From the NCBI GenBank assembly GCA_018826545.1, contig JAHKAL010000068.1, positions 1-6,539 of the forward strand: a DNA stretch of 6,539 nt. Direction: 5' to 3'. A program made the translations under genes and the position numbers. The stretch is from Patescibacteria group bacterium. GTDB taxonomy: Bacteria > Patescibacteriota > Microgenomatia > UBA8517. The notes under the pieces are model-generated. The model saw only the letters and a list, made by a program, of their open reading frames with translations, was not told the origin of the DNA and did not search any database. Below are positions 5,311 to 6,539 of the stretch, piece after piece (within the stretch, counting starts at the first letter, position 1; every line of letters begins with the position of its first letter).

Positions 5311-6047
5311 TTATTAAATATTTTAGGATTTGTAAGACCCCACTTTTTTAAAAGGTACTGAAATACAGTAAAAAAAGCACCTAAACCATAAGTAACAGAT
5401 CTTTTAAAACTTATTGAAGAGGCTCCTGTAAAATATCTGACCTGAACTGGTACCTCAGCAATTTTGAAACCAGCGTTAAGTGCTGAAACAATAAACTGTT
5501 GATCAAAGACAAAATCATTAGAAAACTTATCGAAAGGTAAAGTTTTTAATACTTTGGAAGAATAAGCCCTAAAACCACTATGAAATTCACCTAAATTTTG
5601 TCCCAAAAGAATATTTTCTAAAATTGTAAGAGACCTATTAAATAAATACTTATAGATTGGCATTCCTCCACCCAAGGATTCTTTTCTGCTTCTAATGCGA
5701 TTTCCCATCATAAAATCAAGCCATCCTATTTCAATCGGTCTAACTAAAGCTGGAATCATTCTTGCATCATATTGAAAATCTGGATGGAGCATTACAACAA
5801 TATCTGCACCCATTTTTAAAGCTTCTTTGTAACAAGTTTTTTGGTTTCCACCATATCCTAGATTATTTTTATGAACAATTGTTTTTAACCCAAGTTTTTT
5901 TGCAACTTCAACAGTTTTATCTTTACTTGCATCATCCACTACAATAATATTTTTCCTATATTTCAAAGGAATATCTTTATATGTTTTTTCTAAAGTCTTT
6001 TCTGCAAAATATGCAGGCATTACAATAACGATCTTTTTATTTTTCAT
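5307..6047 (-). CDS. Family 2 glycosyltransferase, DPM1-like (polyprenyl-phosphate sugar synthase type)
   Basis: This 246-residue soluble GT2 resembles dolichyl-phosphate mannose synthase. Members move a sugar from UDP- or GDP-sugar to a polyprenyl phosphate on the cytoplasmic side. Visible motifs are VIVMPAYFAEKTL (7-19), VDDASKDKT (37-45), NLGYGGNQKT (62-71), the DXD-equivalent LHPDFQYD (87-94), GNRIRSRKESLGGG (115-128), SGFRAYSSKVL (157-167) and IAEVPVQVRY (196-205). The C-terminus (about 217-234) is amphipathic or mildly hydrophobic, but there is no pair of transmembrane helices as in GtrB-type enzymes. A weak AGGA (6062-6059) lies about 11 bases before the ATG. The start overlaps the upstream membrane-protein gene by 11 bases and the stop forms ATGA with the next gene. 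Donor sugar is unknown. Confidence 0.93.
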   Translation of the reverse strand: MKNKKIVIVMPAYFAEKTLEKTYKDIPLKYRKNIIVVDDASKDKTVEVAKKLGLKTIVHKNNLGYGGNQKTCYKEALKMGADIVVMLHPDFQYDARMIPALVRPIEIGWLDFMMGNRIRSRKESLGGGMPIYKYLFNRSLTILENILLGQNLGEFHSGFRAYSSKVLKTLPFDKFSNDFVFDQQFIVSALNAGFKIAEVPVQVRYFTGASSISFKRSVTYGLGAFFTVFQYLLKKWGLTNPKIFNK

Positions 6048-6539
6048 TTTTTACAATTCCTATGGGTCCAACAAAATTAACTATTTTTTTACCTTGATTA
6101 GATAATCTGTCCACATTTTCATATACAGTATAACTTAAGCTTGAGTTTTCAATAGGCTCGGTTCCATAAAGCCATAAAAGATATTTGTAGTTTTGAGAAT
6201 AATATTCTTCGAATTGATCATTAGGCCCAACACGAACAAGAGAATAATTTTTCCCTTCAGAGTCATTCACTATATAATTTGAAACTTGTTTCTGTAACTC
6301 TAAAGAAACAAAATTAGGCTCAATTGAAAAAGTACTTTCATCAAAACTTCTGTAATAGTTAATAAAATAAGAAATATTAATATACAACATAAGAACTATT
6401 ACTCCTGAGAGAATACTTTTAATAAAACTATTGTTTCTTTGAAATACTTTTACAAAAAAGGCTGAAAATATAATTATAGGAATAGAAAATACAGGAAGAT
6501 AATAATGAACAGGAACGTCACCATGAATAATTATTCCAA
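6037..6539 (-). CDS. C-terminal part of a polytopic membrane protein, possibly GT39-like; 5' end outside window
   Basis: The frame is open from the right window edge to the TAA at 6039-6037 (166 visible residues). An ATG at 6390 lies within this frame, but the 49 codons before it clearly belong to the protein. They read as membrane sequence with HGDVPVHYYLPVFSIP (visible 5-20), so the start is beyond the window. Two hydrophobic helices are visible (about 13-31 and 39-60), followed by a soluble domain of about 105 residues. That domain holds LVRVGPNDQFEEYYSQNY and a short conserved-looking end, VNFVGPIGIV. A terminal helix bundle with a soluble C-terminal domain, next to a DPM1-like gene, suggests a GT39/ArnT-like enzyme that uses polyprenyl-phosphate sugars. 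The catalytic N-terminal part is not in view, so this assignment is tentative. It overlaps the DPM1-like start by 11 bases. Confidence 0.72.
   Translation of the reverse strand, partial: GIIIHGDVPVHYYLPVFSIPIIIFSAFFVKVFQRNNSFIKSILSGVIVLMLYINISYFINYYRSFDESTFSIEPNFVSLELQKQVSNYIVNDSEGKNYSLVRVGPNDQFEEYYSQNYKYLLWLYGTEPIENSSLSYTVYENVDRLSNQGKKIVNFVGPIGIVKNEK

Noticed and set aside
5762..5947. Plus-strand open frame of 61 codons inside the DPM1-like gene
   Set aside because: It is antisense to the GT2 catalytic motifs, with a His/Leu/Gln-rich product typical of a shadow frame.
1..6539. CRISPR array, insertion sequence, toxin-antitoxin or defence island
   Set aside because: I found no regularly spaced direct repeats, no terminal inverted repeats with a transposase, and no nuclease, toxin or sensor domain among the proteins.

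Overview
The window is a clearly A+T-rich, gene-dense bacterial segment. UGA acts as an ordinary stop: the polyprenyl-phosphate glycosyltransferase gene ends in a TGA that overlaps the next start. This argues against the UGA=Gly code of Gracilibacteria and SR1. Small genes, mostly weak Shine-Dalgarno sequences, tRNAs without encoded CCA, overlapping glycan genes and small single-anchor surface proteins with LysM or Ig-like repeats would fit a Candidate Phyla Radiation (Patescibacteria) genome, possibly Microgenomates. That placement is an inference from gene style and has not been tested by phylogeny.

Left part (1-1565): the 3' end of a class I SAM-dependent methyltransferase enters from the left edge. 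It is followed tail-to-tail by a short unrecognised gene on the minus strand (557-874). A Nudix-superfamily gene (921-1565) is divergent from that one, with a plausible promoter just upstream.

Middle part (1566-3420): a membrane-anchored protein with two LysM repeats (TTG start, strong Shine-Dalgarno, sigma70-like promoter) is followed by tRNA-Gly(CCC). Then comes a 247-base stretch with no convincing gene, then tRNA-Thr(CGT). A membrane-anchored protein with two Ig-like domains starts only 4 bases after the tRNA-Thr, which suggests a shared transcript.

Right part (3410-6539, minus strand): a tightly packed run of four overlapping genes for surface-glycan assembly. In transcription order they are the 3' end of a polytopic membrane protein (possibly a GT39-like transferase), a DPM1-like GT2, a WaaE/KdtX-like GT2, and an O-antigen ligase/polymerase-like membrane protein. 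A coherent reading is that the DPM1-like enzyme charges a polyprenyl phosphate with a sugar, membrane enzymes use such donors outside the membrane, the second GT2 extends a lipid-linked glycan, and the last protein polymerises or ligates it. The last gene overlaps the Ig-like gene tail-to-tail by 11 bases.

I see no CRISPR array, insertion sequence, origin or clear defence system. The most interesting points are the tRNA-Thr/mRNA junction, the overlapping glycan operon, and the unassigned small gene. None of them amounts to a demonstrated new system.
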